Assembly: GCF_028476545.1 (NCBI RefSeq)
Contig: NW_026731915.1
Location: forward strand, 334,001-398,000
Direction of reading: 5' to 3'
Length of the DNA stretch: 64,000 bases
Source of the DNA: Physella acuta
Taxonomy: Eukaryota > Mollusca > Gastropoda > Physidae
The position numbers and the translations under genes were made by a program. Positions 12,641-23,900 of this stretch are shown here, one piece after another (the stretch's first letter is position 1; every line of letters starts with the position of its first letter). Below the pieces are notes generated by a model. That model made no database searches, was not told where the DNA came from, and saw only the letters and a list, made by a program, of their open reading frames with translations.

Positions 12641-12878
12641 AAAAGTAAAGAATCGTCTTTATACCATAGGCAGATGAAGTAGAGTTCATGTTTTTTAACT
12701 TGGCATATGAAAGGAAGTTATCAGCACTTTACACAGTCGCCTCTACTTTCCCTAACATGAGTTAGGTACCCATCAGAGCTGGGTGGACTAGGTAGTTTAA
12801 ACTGACTTGAACCTGGATTCGAACTCGAGACTATCGGGTTAGCAGTATAGCGTTCTACTCACTAATCCACGCCGCCCC
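12641..12878 (-). mobile_element. tRNA-derived SINE, family 1
   Basis: On the minus strand the head (near 12878) gives an A-box-like region and then a B box GAGTTCGAATCC (plus GGATTCGAACTC at 12815-12826). A conserved middle follows (TAGGGAAAGTAGAGGCG) and the tail ends in AGTAAAG-rich sequence. The same layout is found at 33576-33826 and 46663-46903, defining a family of about 240-250 bp. Confidence 0.85.
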
Positions 12879-12959
12879 ATGTTTAGACGAGTACACAGAT
12901 AAATATATTCAGGGAGATAATTGTCATGGTAGACGTGAAGACCCTGATAAGTTGGTCAT

Positions 12960-13190
12960 ACAACAGTAATGTTGACATACACGACATATGTGTATGTCCT
13001 TGTATGATAGGACGATACAAGCACACACAAAAGCACGTTCACACAGTGACACGTCTCTTCAATTGAAGAATACTCACCTACACAGAATAAAAGCACATTC
13101 ACAAACAAACACATACACACATACAAACATATACACAAAAAACAAAAACACAAACACATGTACGCACAACCATACACAAACTAGAATATA
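12960..13190. repeat. CA-rich low-complexity stretch
   Basis: Degenerate ACACA-rich sequence with ACATACACACATAC sub-repeats. The open frames on both strands are low-complexity. Confidence 0.75.
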
Positions 13191-13319
13191 CATATTTTTG
13201 GTAATCTTAAATGCTCCCCACCACTCTACTCTCCGAGCCTAATAATGTTACTGGATCGTGTCACACATAGCAGTTCGGTGTCACAGAAGGAAATATGCGT
13301 CATGTAACAGGAGTCAGAC

Positions 13320-13530
13320 AGGACGGCGTGGTTGGGGGGGGGGGGGGTAGAGCTTTCGACTGTCAACCCGGAAGTCTAGAGTTCGGATCTTGTCTGGACT
13401 AGGTGTAGGGACCTTCCTGAGTCCATCCAGCTCTGACGAGTACCTGACTCACATTACGGAAACTAAACTCGACCTGCTATGATTCTGAGCACGCTATCCC
13501 TTCATAAGCCGAGTTCAAGAAACACATTAT
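13320..13530 (+). mobile_element. tRNA-derived SINE, family 2
   Basis: The head GGCGTGGTT...GTAGAGCTTTCGAC is A-box-like, interrupted by a poly-G run, and the B box is AGAGTTCGGATCT near 13379-13391. The middle GAGTCCATCCAGCTCTGACG and AGTACCTGACTC resembles the central domain of the other SINE copies. End uncertain, no clear target duplication. Confidence 0.7.
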
Positions 13531-13584
13531 TCATTTGCTCAATGTATCGTTTGGTCTGACAATGGAACTCAACTGTATATGCAT

Positions 13585-13871
13585 TGTTACGGGTCAGTTG
13601 TAGGTTAGATTAGAATAGGATAGAATGATCTAGAATTAGGGGAGTGTGTGAGTTGAGTTTACCCTAGTATATTGTTAACCCCGGTGTGTTTGTGTATTGT
13701 TATCCCAAGGTCGAATGCGGTATAAAAGCTGGAGTGGATGATTGTCAGGGGTCAGTTGCTAGCGATTAGGACGAGGGCTACTTTTGAATATATATAGATT
13801 TGGACGGAATAAAAGTAGTGAACATAGTCACGAAGAGTTGTCCTTTATCAGAAACAACGCGGTACGTAACA
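13585..13871 (+). mobile_element. Solo LTR of an LTR retrotransposon, 5-bp TSD
   Basis: 287-bp sequence starting TGTTACG and ending CGTAACA, the short inverted repeat typical of LTR ends. It is flanked by the direct duplication TGCAT (13580-13584 and 13872-13876). It contains a TATAAAAG box (13721-13728) and an AATAAA signal near 13808-13813 in the right order for U3-R-U5. No internal retroelement sequence is attached, so this is the usual product of recombination between two LTRs. The family is probably Ty3/Gypsy-like, from LTR size and TSD length only. The perfect TSD suggests a fairly young insertion. Confidence 0.85.
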
Positions 13872-14118
13872 TGCATAAGATTTTAAATGATATTATTCAA
13901 AATTGTAGATCAGTAAACGTGGTGTATAAGTTTAATCGAGTCACTTGTCAGATTATTCTGTTTTATTTAAAAGTCAAATAACTTTAAAAATTCGTTAAAT
14001 CTCCGTATACGTTGGATACTCAGTGAAAATGTTTAACCTTTTTGTTTCCTCTTTCTATTAATTAACAAAGTAAAGAAAAAAAAAATGTATCTACAGATAG
14101 TTTATTTTAAAATTTAGC

Positions 14119-14287
14119 TAGTGGCGTTACATAAGGGGAAGCGGGGGAGGGGGTTGCGGTCCGCACCGGTAGACACCATTTAAGAGGTGACACCCAACTG
14201 TAAAATACAAAATTATTGGAGAAGTTGGGGGTGGGGTGCCGCCCCAAATTAACACACGAAGTGGCACCCGACCTTGTGACGCCACTG
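14119..14287. mobile_element. hAT-like MITE, CAGTGGCGTCAC-type ends
   Basis: The right end GTGACGCCACTG is the inverted counterpart of the left end AGTGGCGTTAC. The interior (GTGACACCCAAC, GAAGTGGCACCCGAC) matches the relative at 34279-34566. The target duplication is not clear, so the left boundary is approximate. Confidence 0.7.
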
Positions 14288-15110
14288 TATTCAATGCATG
14301 TAGGACCTACCAATCAGACCTGCTATCGTTTCTACTACTGCCAGATTTAATCAACATTGCTACAATTAATTTAATCTAATGGCAGACCACGAAGGATAAT
14401 GATATCATTTTTTACTATACAAAAAAGATATTTTGTAAGAAAGATGTAATATAGAACGCAAAAAATAGACAGTATTGTTATATAACAAAATGTAATAAAA
14501 CGAAAAAAAAAACTAATTTTAGGTTTAATTTTTTAACGGGACGAAATGACGAAATAGGAGTATAAAACCGAGATATTTAATTAATATTTTTTTTAGCTGT
14601 CGTCTGGAACGAGAGAGAAAAAAACAACAACATTCTGTCGGCTGTCTCCAAAGTGTAACATTTACGGCATATGGTGGCGCATATATTATACACACACACA
14701 CACACATACACACACACACACACGTCCGTCTGCAACGGTACGGTACCAGGATAAAATGGGGGGGGGGGGGTGAAACGCGACTGACAAAAGACCACATGTC
14801 ATGGGGAGACGCCGAACTCAGTTGAAATGTCGGGAAACTTGTGCTCAGTCAACCGTGTCTTCTACTCACCCACCCATATGGCCGGGATTAGCGGCACCGC
14901 GGGGAGGGGGGGGGAGGGAGGTAGTGAAACACGCAACGTTACGGGAGCGTCTACCTCGGCAGGTTGGGTCCTTTGTTTTAGGCCCGCGGGTCGGGTTTTA
15001 TAGCGGCGCTGGTAGCTGGTTCGTCTGTAGGTGGATCTATAGAGTAGGCTCTTCTGTGTCAGAATATTATGTAGGGGAGGTTTGTGTATGTAGGCGAGGT
15101 TTATGTCTGG
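14288..15110. other. Unique stretch with short CA and G tracts
   Basis: AT-rich to 14680, then (CA)n at 14690-14723, poly-G near 14759, and a GC-richer part (14800-15010) with no family match. Open frames crossing these tracts (VCVCVY and similar) are artefacts. Confidence 0.5.
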
Positions 15111-15114
15111 GTAT

Positions 15115-15650
15115 GTAAGGGAAATGTATGTATTTGTATGTATTTAAGGGAGGTTTATCTCTGTATGTAGAGGAGGTCTGTCTAAATATGTATGGGAGGT
15201 TAGTCTGTGTATGAGGTTATAAGGGAGATTTATGTATGTGTCTGTGATAAAGTTTTTTTGTGTCAATATATGCACGGGGATATTTCTGTATTAGTATATA
15301 AAGGAGAGGTTTGTCTGTATTAGTACATAAAGGAGAGGTTTGTCTGTGTTAGTATATAAAGGAGATGTTTGTGTGTATTAGTATATAAAGGAGAGTTTTG
15401 TCTGTATTAGTATATAAAGGAGAGGTTTGTCTGTGTCAGTATATAAAGGAGAGGTTAGTCTGTGTCAGTATATAAAGGAGAGGTTAGTCTGCAGTATATA
15501 AAGGAGAGGTTTGTCTGTGTCAGTATATAAAGGAGAGGTTTGTCTGTGTCAGTATATAAAGGAGAGGTTAGTCTGCAGTATATAAAGGAGAGGTTTGTCT
15601 GTATTAGTACATAAAGGAGAGGTTTGTCTGTGTTAGTATATAAAGGAATA
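15115..15650. repeat. Minisatellite, 29-bp unit with a TATAAAGG in each unit
   Basis: About 13 good units of the form AGTATATAAAGGAGAGGTTTG plus TCTGTGTC/T from about 15290, with degenerate GTATGTA-rich precursors to the left. Each unit contains TATATAAAGG, a TATA-like word, by chance of its unit. Confidence 0.93.
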
Positions 15651-15651
15651 T

Positions 15652-15755
15652 AATTTATAAAGAAAACATAGTTTTTTTCATTCTCCACCCACCCCCATCA
15701 AGGAAAATCTAGTCCGCTCCCTCCCCCCAAAGTTAAGTCCCCCACACACAATACG
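15652..15755. mobile_element. Fragment of the CAGTGTTTC hAT-like MITE family
   Basis: The interior blocks TATAATTTATAAAGAAAACATA, CAAGGAAAATCTAGTCCGC and the C-rich runs match the interior of the copies at 9443 and 48812. Terminal repeats are not visible. Confidence 0.45.
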
Positions 15756-16440
15756 TTGTACGAGCGACTCTTATATACCCGAGACGTAAAACTCTTGACA
15801 GATATTTATTTGATAGTAGCAACAGAAAAAAAACTGTTATTTTATTTTACTCCTGATAAAATAAATAAAATTCAATAAAAACTAATAAATATTATTTTAT
15901 CCAATTTATTTTGTTTGCCAATTCCATACGTTTTGCTGTTGCTAATTATTATAAAGTAAATAGATTGAAATTATGCTACAATAATTTTGATTGATTCAAT
16001 CAAATTATTTTTAATATAATTAACAACTATTTCAAAATGATTTTAATAATTGAAATGATATTGATTTCTATTTTGCTAACCAATCAACAAAAACTCAGTT
16101 TATTTACCTGTTCTTAACTTAACTTAATATCTTCATAAGTTCGCCGACAAAAAACAATACATTCATCATGGGCAGTATATGTTAAGTAGCAGTCAATTAG
16201 GAGCCAGGCTCTTTAAAGTATTAATCGATATAGCGTGGTGCTTGATTAGAAAGAATTGATTTTGTGGATGGCGAAAGGGCACCGACACAGGGGAGGTAAT
16301 CGAGTTAATAAAACAACTCGCCATGAACTTCAACTTTTAAGTCATGCGCTTAAGTCATCCAACACAGAGGACAATACAGTCCTCAACTCGTGAAGTCAAT
16401 TCACTGAATGTTGTATAGTACTCGTAAAGCCGCTTTACTC
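15756..16440. other. AT-rich unique stretch, nothing recognised
   Basis: Several ATTA/TAAT words occur but composition alone explains them. No gene or repeat boundary seen. Confidence 0.5.
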
Positions 16441-16444
16441 ACCA

Positions 16445-17395
16445 AATACTAAACACATAGGAAAATTAGAACTTAACACTTGTGTTTAATTCACTAACAC
16501 AAGGAAATACAACATTCAACTCTTGTGTTTAATTCACCAGACACACAAGGAAATACGACACTCAATTCTTTTATCTAATTCAACAACACAAGGAAATACG
16601 ACACTCAAATCTTGTATCTAATTCAACAACACAAGGAAATACGACACTCAAATATTGTATCTAATTCAACAACACAAGGAAATACGACACTCAAATCTTG
16701 TATCTAATTCAACAACATACAAGTAAATCCAACACTCAACTCACACATTTAATTCACCAAACACACAGGGGAATGCTGCATTTAACTCCTGTGTTTAATT
16801 CACTAAACACAAAGAAAACTACTGCACTCAAACTTGTGTTTAATTCACTAAACACAAAGGAAACTACTGCACTCAAACTTGTGTTTAATTCACCAAACAC
16901 AAAGGAAACTACTGCATTCAAAACTTGTGTTTAATTCACTAAACACAAAGGAAACTACTGCATTCAAAACTTGTGTTTAATTCACTAAACACAAAGGAAA
17001 CTACTGCACTCAAAACTTGTGTTTAATTCACTAAACACAAAGGAGACTACTGCACTCAAAACTTGTGTTTAATTTCCAAACACGCCTTGATATAGACAAC
17101 TCAACTTGTGCGTCTAATTCACCAACCACACAAGTAAATCTAACACTCACCTCACACATTTAATTCACCAACTACACAAGTAAATCTAACACTCACCTCA
17201 CACATTTAATTCACCAACTACACAAGTAAATCTAACACTCACCTCACACATTTAATTCACCAAACACACATGGAAATACTACACTCAACTTGTGTGTTTA
17301 ATTTTCTAAACACACATTAATCTAGATCACTCAACTCACACATTTACTCACCAACACACAAAGAAATATAACATTCAACTCACAAATTGAATCCA
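16445..17395. repeat. Minisatellite, about 46-bp unit with sub-families
   Basis: About 20 units built on TTGTGTTTAATTCACTAAAC plus ACAAAGGAAACTACTGCACTCAAAA. Two variant blocks flank the pure block: AAGGAAATACGACACTCAA units at the left and CACAAGTAAATCTAACACTC units at the right. The variant succession suggests separate expansion phases. Confidence 0.92.
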
Positions 17396-17629
17396 CCAAG
17401 CTAGAGCTTGAATCTCTTAGAGTCTCTTCTTGTCTAAGGTCTGTTAAACATCCTTAACATTACATAAACCTAACACCATTCGGTTAAACTGAACATTATT
17501 TGTTTGCTTTAACAACATACACAGTTTATAACACCATACAAAATCAACAGCTACACGAACACACACACACACTTGACCTACTTCAATAAAACCGAAATAC
17601 CTAAATCAAATTACACATGGACCAATTCT

Positions 17630-17870
17630 AATCAAATACTCTATTATTCCTAACTATCTAAACAAAACGAAAAAAAAATCCACATTTAGACATGGAGTTA
17701 TTCTAATCAAATACGCTTCGATACCTAACTATCTAAACAAAACCAAAAAAATCCTTACAATTACACATGGACCTATTCTAATCTAACACGCTTCGATACC
17801 TAACTATCTAACAAAACCAAAAAAAAAATCTCCACAATTACGCATGGACCTATTCTAATTCAACACGCTA
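17630..17870. repeat. Minisatellite, about 72-bp unit, three to four copies
   Basis: Units share ACATGGACCTATTCTAATC and CGATACCTAACTATCTAA followed by CAAAACCAAAAAAATC. They diverge toward both ends. Confidence 0.88.
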
Positions 17871-18429
17871 CGATTCCGCGCTGAGTCTGGTAAAGTGCGA
17901 ACTTTCTCTCCTGCCTCAAGGCCAATCCCTTTGATCACGCAATACCTGTTAGTCGTAATAAATGTGTCTGCTCATTCAGAAGTACCACCCCATTGTTTAA
18001 AGGAAATTTAGTTTATTCAAGGTATATCATTTCAGTTTTGTAACTTGGCATAAGTATCTTATAACACAAATAAGATAAAAAAGAATTTGTATGAAGTATA
18101 TAAAATTAATATTGTTATCTGGATCTATATTTATCTGCTCGCTGTGTACTTGATCTCTCGAGATAATAATATGTAAGTAGATAAGCATCTTAGTGTGTGT
18201 GTGTGCATGAGTATGCATGAGTATGTGTGGACGAGAACGTTTGTACATGTGTGTATGTGTGTGCGTGTGCACTTTTTTACTGTACCCTGGGAAGAAGACT
18301 TGAATAAAATAGTAACAAAAATTAGAGCCAAATTCATCGTGTGAGGTAAGAAAGAGATAAAAAAAATGTCTAAAAAAAATCAAGAAGAGTTTAAATACAT
18401 TGTTATATTGCGTAAGAACAAGAGCTAAA
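17871..18429. other. AT-rich unique stretch with a short GT tract
   Basis: A (GT)n-like segment lies at about 18192-18270. No exon or element recognised. Confidence 0.5.
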
Positions 18430-18550
18430 GTAACATCTGTGTAGCGAAGCATCATCATCATAATTTCCCATAAGTGCCCAACACATGGATTCGAACTCAA
18501 GACTACGGTTAAACAGTCTAGCTCTCTACCGCTAAGCGAAGCCTTCGCTC
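18430..18550 (-). mobile_element. tRNA-derived SINE head, minus strand
   Basis: On the minus strand CTTCGCTTAGCGGTAGAGAG gives a tRNA A box and TGAGTTCGAATCC (plus GGATTCGAACTCA, 18488-18500) the B box, with tRNA-like spacing. A low-GC tail follows to about 18370. It is too diverged outside the boxes to be a functional tRNA gene. Confidence 0.65.
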
Positions 18551-19110
18551 AAAATCGAAACTAAGATAACTTATGTAAAATCAAGCAAATAGGCAAAGCC
18601 ATCCGTTGACCCAAGGTATATTAAATATTAATTTTAATAAAAATCGTATAAATTCAAACAGTCATAGCTAAAATGACCTCTATTCATAATATGAATACAA
18701 CTCAAGAAGAAAACAATACTTGACACCATCCACTTTTGTCAGCGGGGTTCAGAGGTCAAGGAGTAACACAACCTGTAGCAACACAAATCAGACAACTCTA
18801 AGTGTTGTTAGGGACGTGTACATTGTTATTTCTCCTACTTTGTTCGTGGGCATTGTTGCTTCCCCTACTTTGTTCGTGTTCATAGTTGTTTCCCCTACTA
18901 AATCCTGTCAGTTCACTCTTATATCAACACAAGGACACCAGCACTCATCAACACGCCCAAGGGGGGGGGGGGGAGAAAAAAATACGACAATTAATATCCG
19001 GAAAACTATTATAGGATCCAATCATTATATAACAAGAGTCTAATAATGGGCATTAAGGATTCCCATGTAGCCTACCCATCGTACAGATAGTACCTATAAA
19101 GGTTGGATGC
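18551..19110. other. Unique stretch with a short two- to three-copy repeat
   Basis: At 18825-18900 a unit of about 32 bp containing CCCCTACTTTGTTCGTG is repeated two to three times. Poly-G lies near 18961. Nothing else recognised. Confidence 0.5.
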
Positions 19111-19148
<38 letters not shown>

Positions 19149-19480
19149 CCCACCACCTCCATTTTCTCTCTCCTACATTATCCCTAGCCCCATCTCCCAA
19201 CCCCCACCTCGTCCCCACATCCCCCAGTCTTTATTTTTCCAATCCCCACACACCCTCAGTCCACACATCTTCTTAATACCCATACCTCCAGTCCTTACAT
19301 CCCCCCCGTCCCCAACTCCCTTAGTCCCCACACCCTCAGTCCTCACATCCTCCCACATACCATAACCCAGTCCCCACACCCCTCAGTCACCACCCTCAGT
19401 CCCCACACCCCCACTCCCCACATTCTCCCAGCCCCCCCCCCCTCCAGTCCCTAGATCCCCCCGTCCCCACGGACTCCCTT
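19111..19480. repeat. (CT)n tract followed by CCCCACAC/CAGTCC-rich degenerate repeat
   Basis: (CT)n spans 19112-19144. Sequence to 19480 is a degenerate tandem series around CAGTCCCCACACCC. The minus-strand G/W-rich open frame is an artefact. Confidence 0.88.
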
Positions 19481-19494
19481 GTCCTTAACCCACA

Positions 19495-19765
19495 ATCTGC
19501 GCCCACTAATCCTTTCACGACAGACATTATCTTTTTCTCTCGCGTACAATCGGATTTTCCCCAATCCTATTAGTAGCCACACTCACCTGCACGGCTTCCT
19601 CTAATCGGGGATTCCCGTTCAACTACCGGAATACGCCAGGCCACCGCGTACACGCCATCATACCCAACATATCACAGGCGCACCTGATGGGTTTCCAAAC
19701 CTACATACGGAGCGAGTTTTTCAATGGGGAAATATGATTGGATCGGATTATGCAGGGATTAATAG
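19495..19765. promoter_or_regulatory. Island with clustered TAATCC/GGATTA motifs
   Basis: Several K50-type homeodomain words in about 260 bp: TAATCC (19507-19512), CTAATCGGGGATTCC near 19602, GGATTA (19745-19750) and GGATTA (19756-19761). Otx, Pitx and related K50 homeoproteins bind this word (family knowledge). The island is GC-richer than its flanks and lies in the Lhx3/4 intron. Enhancer role inferred. Confidence 0.4.
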
Positions 19766-19840
19766 ATAGATAGATATTATTTAATTTTTGTTATATTTTA
19801 AGTTCGTTGAATTTTAATAATTTTATTTCAAATTAGATTG

Positions 19841-19841
<1 letters not shown>

Positions 19842-19929
<88 letters not shown>
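19842..19929. repeat. (AT)n microsatellite
   Basis: Pure AT, about 88 bp. The AT-rich stretch to 20690 that follows holds no recognised feature. Confidence 0.97.
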
Positions 19930-19933
<4 letters not shown>

Positions 19934-20689
19934 CATTAATATTTTAAAAAATACGAAACTATGTATGTGTAGCTGCCAGTGTAATTAACCCACGCTCCCC
20001 CCACCCCCGATCTTTTGTTCGAAAGTTATTTTGATTATTATAAGAAGTCAATACAAATAAAGATGTATTGAAAAGGTATAATAGAATCAGCTCATGAGTT
20101 TTTTAAAAAATATAACAAAATATATTAGAAAGTATTACTAAATCGTTTAAAAAAAATTCATTTGTAACCTTTTAACCAATTTAACAGTTTCGCATTTTTA
20201 AGCTACAACCGACGACATAAAATACTCCACTGAAGCTCTAGGAACAAAATACTAGTAACTTTAGTAACATGCTAGAACCAGCTGAGAATAAAGACGATTG
20301 GCCAGATTTTCGGGTAGGTTTACAAACTCTAACTATCATCCCTCTCGCACATCTGCGCTTTAAAAGTTCAAAATATGTAACATTTGTTAGACACAACATG
20401 ATATTTAAGACATTATTATTACATTACTCTTCTAAAAAAAATTAAACTACATTTTTTTACTATGTTCTATTAATAGCAGTTATTAGAGTATTTTTCTGTT
20501 AGATTAAGACTTTTTTTTCTACTATATTTTTTTCCTGTAATTTCGTTTAAGAATTTTTAAATATAAATACGACTCAAGTTAAATCGAGATTTATATTTTT
20601 AGAGTACGCATATTTTTTTTAAAAATGGAAAAAGAAAACAAACCAATTTAAAAGATAACAAAACAGTGAACGTTGACGAAATAGGAAAC

Positions 20690-20800
20690 ACTGCGCATGC
20701 GTGTACGCCTGGAGGGTGTACCGCACGTCACAACCACAAAACCCCACAACTTCCGGGTCACCGCTTCTGTTAGTGAGCTTCAGATTTCTGTCGCATTAGT
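20690..20800. promoter_or_regulatory. NRF1 plus ETS motif pair, promoter-like
   Basis: CTGCGCATGCGT (20691-20702) is an NRF1-type palindrome and CTTCCGGG (20750-20757) an ETS-type site, with CGCACGTCACAACCACA between. This pairing is typical of TATA-less animal promoters. No adjacent first exon was identified. Confidence 0.4.
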
Positions 20801-20929
20801 GTCCCCCACCCTCCCACTGTCACCTCATTCCCTCCCCCCCCCCCAACTATTTGTTTTGACGGTTCTACAATGATGTTGTCTTTAGATCCAATATCACTAG
20901 TATGTCTTCATTGGGCTATTTCTCTCATC

Positions 20930-21296
20930 TGTTACTCTCTCTGTCTTTGTCTTGATCTCTCTTCTAGCCCCTATCTCTGTCCTCTCTGTCCTCTCTCCTC
21001 TATCTCCCGGTCTATGTCTCCCTGTCCCTGCCTCTCTCATTCTCTTCTCTCCCCCTCTGTCCTCTTTCTCCTCAAATTATTCCCCCTCTCCCTGTCTCTG
21101 TCTCTCTCGTTCTCTTTACCTCCCTTTCAGTCTCTCTCTCTTTATCTCTCCCTATCTCTCTCTCCCTGTCTCTCTCTCTCCCTGTCTCTCTACTGTCTCT
21201 GTCTCTCTCGTTCTATTTACCTCCCTTTCTGTCTCTCTCTCTGTATCTCTCCCTATCTCTCTCCCTGTCTCTCGTTCTATCTTTCTCATTCTCTCT

Positions 21297-21336
<40 letters not shown>

Positions 21337-21340
21337 ATCT
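20930..21340. repeat. CT-rich low-complexity tract
   Basis: CTCTCT/CCTGTCTCTCT degenerate repeat ending in a pure (CT)n near 21295-21335. The 168- and 183-aa L/S-rich plus-strand frames are translations of it. Downstream to 21660: a poly-C tract (about 21402-21418) and nothing else. Confidence 0.93.
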
Positions 21341-21659
21341 CTTGCGAGTCATGCTGCAAGCTTCCATACCAACTGAACCAAAACTAAAACAACAAATCAA
21401 ACCCCCCCCCCCCCCCCCTCACTTTTCCGATTGTCCCAACTGTGTCTTTGCTAGCAGATCATCTCACAGTTCTACACCAAATGGCACTCTGTCACTGAAC
21501 TGATACACTACACGCTTGAGGCAAGTCTTCCCAGTCCGTGTATTCTCTATTATGATTGCAGATTAGCTTGAAGATTATTTACTTTGTGAACGCATCTTTA
21601 TTACCATAACATTTACTCGTGGTGTTCTTTGATCAATAGAATGACAACGGTTAATTACT

Positions 21660-21915
21660 ACAGCAGGGGTAATATCATACAGAAGTAGTGGCATCATCAA
21701 AGGTTAGTGGCAAACGGAGGTAGTGGTAAACAGAGGTAATGGCAACCAGAGGAAGTGGCAAACAAAGTAGTGGCAAAATCAGGGGTTAGTGACAACAATA
21801 GAGGTTAGTGGCAAACAGAGGTAGTAGGAAACAGAGATATTCTGAAGGGAAGGGGGGTGCGGACTTTTTCCGAGGGGGTGAGACACTGGTAAAAGTATTT
21901 CTCTGGGGGGGGGGG
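21660..21915. repeat. GGTAGTGGCAAACAGA minisatellite and adjacent MITE fragment
   Basis: Six to seven degenerate units of about 20-27 bp around GAGGTAGTGGCAAACA (21680-21835). They are followed at about 21840-21915 by CGGACTTTTTCCGAGGGGG and ACACTGGTAAAAGTATTTCT, a fragment of the CAGTGTTTC MITE family. Unique sequence to 22370 shows nothing recognised. Confidence 0.7.
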
Positions 21916-22370
21916 GGGTCACTTAAGGCCTCACTACGGAGATGGCGCCAATTGAAGTCGGTCTGACCAGTGATCTAACACTCGCCCGTAGAGATGCCTG
22001 GAATAAACTACTAGTTTACCCATCAACAAATCCAACTAAAACACATTGACTCGAGTGTGTTGAACTCGGTAATACGATACGCACAGACGTAATCAACCAT
22101 TCATCTTAAGACGCAATTTTTATGTTTACAGAACGAAGCAAAGCATATCCATTTCGTGAAAGTTCATTCGTCTTACTCTTTAAAAAATGTTAATAGAAGT
22201 AGGGCAGGGAAGTGTGTAGTGGTGTGTGAGGATGGCGTGTGTGTGAGAGTGTGTGTAGGTTGTTTATAAATTTACTACAAAATGTAAAGACAATGTTTAG
22301 TGTTGTGTGTGTGCGTGTTGTTACGTATTTTTATTATCTTAGTTAACCACGTATGAACTGCACATTTCGA

Positions 22371-22640
22371 ATGTGTGGATGTGTGGATGTGTGGATGTGT
22401 GGATGTGTGGGTGTGTGGGTGTGTGGATATGTGGATGTGTGGATGTGTGGATGTGTGGATGTGTGGATGTGTCGATGTGTGAACGTGTGGACGTGTGGAC
22501 GTGTGACGTGTGGACGTGTGGACGTGTGGACGTGTGGACGTGTGGACGTGTGGACGTGTGGACGTGTGGACGTGTGGACGTGTGGACGTGTGGACGTGTG
22601 GACGTGTGGACGTGTGGACGTGTGGACGTTTGGATGTGTG
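22371..22640. repeat. Minisatellite, 8-bp unit GTGTGGAC/GTGTGGAT
   Basis: About 33 units. A left block carries GTGTGGAT and a right block GTGTGGAC, with a sharp switch near 22490. The VDVWTCGR open frames are an 8-codon (24-bp) reading of the array. Confidence 0.97.
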
Positions 22641-23470
22641 TGTATGTGGTGGTTGTGTTGGAGGGTGATCTTTCTTAATTACACATTACACGTAAAACAA
22701 TGCACATTGCAATTGTGTGTATTTATGTATGTTGTGAAAGCTAATATTTCTAAACACACATTATTAAGACAAAGCACATCAGTGATAACTGGACTGGATG
22801 AAACTTATTCACGAGGATATGAAAACCGTTTTAATTAACCTAAAAACCTGATTATAATTATTATCCAAACATTTTAATTAACCTACAAGCCTCACTGTAA
22901 CTATGGTACAAACAAACAATGTTGTCATTAACTTACAAACATTCACATCATTTTTTTGTAATTATTTTTTCTAAAATTGTGTTTTTTTTCAAGGCTCTCA
23001 TGAAAACGCCATTCTAGTTAAAGCACAGAAACTTTAACAGTATAACATCAGCTAGTTAATTTTTTTTTACAGTAATGGTTAATTTTAGCGTCAGAGCTAA
23101 GCTCAGAAGCTATGACCAGCATTAGCGTGTGGTGTTACACATGTTAATGATGTGGTTATGGTTAAAGCCACAGTTAGATGTAATGACGGTATAATGGTAT
23201 CGATATTAGAAAGAAAAATACACCATTTTTTTTTGAAAACGCGAACTAAATAATCCACTTGATGCAGATATTTATCATATTTAAAATGGGCTCGAAAAAC
23301 TTTTCAGTATATTTTATCTTTTAATCCCCCTCCCGCCGACATGTTTTACTCTTTAACACACACCATTTTATCAGGAAAATCTTCTATACTCCGGGAGTCG
23401 TCTTCATTGCGTAAGTATACCCTAAAGTCTATTTAAACTAGACAAGTTGGTAACAATTTATATGTCCGGC
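22641..23470. other. AT-rich unique stretch, nothing recognised
   Basis: No exon, element or tandem repeat supported. Confidence 0.5.
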
Positions 23471-23479
23471 CGTGCCATA

Positions 23480-23900
23480 TAAAATTTGTCATCAATACAG
23501 AGCGAAAGTTGGGTGGTCGTGTTATACACTGTATTCTAATACACCGGAAAAATCCGGTACTTTAGTCCGTGTTTTTACATGTTTTACATCGACGTATTTG
23601 ACCGCACTAGTATCCGCCGGTCTCCGGTTAAAAACATCTCTAAAGTTGTTGAAGAACGGGGCTTGTAAAAGTGACGGAAACAGGAAGCTAGTTGTCGAGC
23701 TGCACGCATGCGCACGGATTCACATGGCAACCGAATACCGGAAGTGCCGATTTGATCTGAACGGCTTCCGTGAACTTGGGCTTTGTGCCGGCGCCTTTTC
23801 ATAGAGGTGTGCACGGCGCTCAAGCTGCCGGCAGAGTTAGCCGAGTCAAGAGCCGGGCCAAAGCCGGCAGCCGGCAGCCGGCGTAAGGGTTTCACTACTG
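23480..23900. promoter_or_regulatory. GC-rich island with NRF1, ETS and RFX-like motifs
   Basis: Contains GCATGCGCA (23706-23714, NRF1 core), CACATGGCAAC (RFX half-site type), ACCGGAAGTG (23737-23746, strong ETS word), and a GCCGGCAGCCGGCAGCCGGC run near 23862-23885. The motif set is that of a broad TATA-less promoter. Open frames of 101-150 aa cross it on both strands without recognisable domains. It is the best promoter-like island in the left half of the window. Confidence 0.45.

Noticed and set aside
18430-18550. Functional tRNA gene
   Set aside because: A and B boxes are present but the arms do not pair into a cloverleaf and a SINE-like tail follows. The same applies to 41435-41590.
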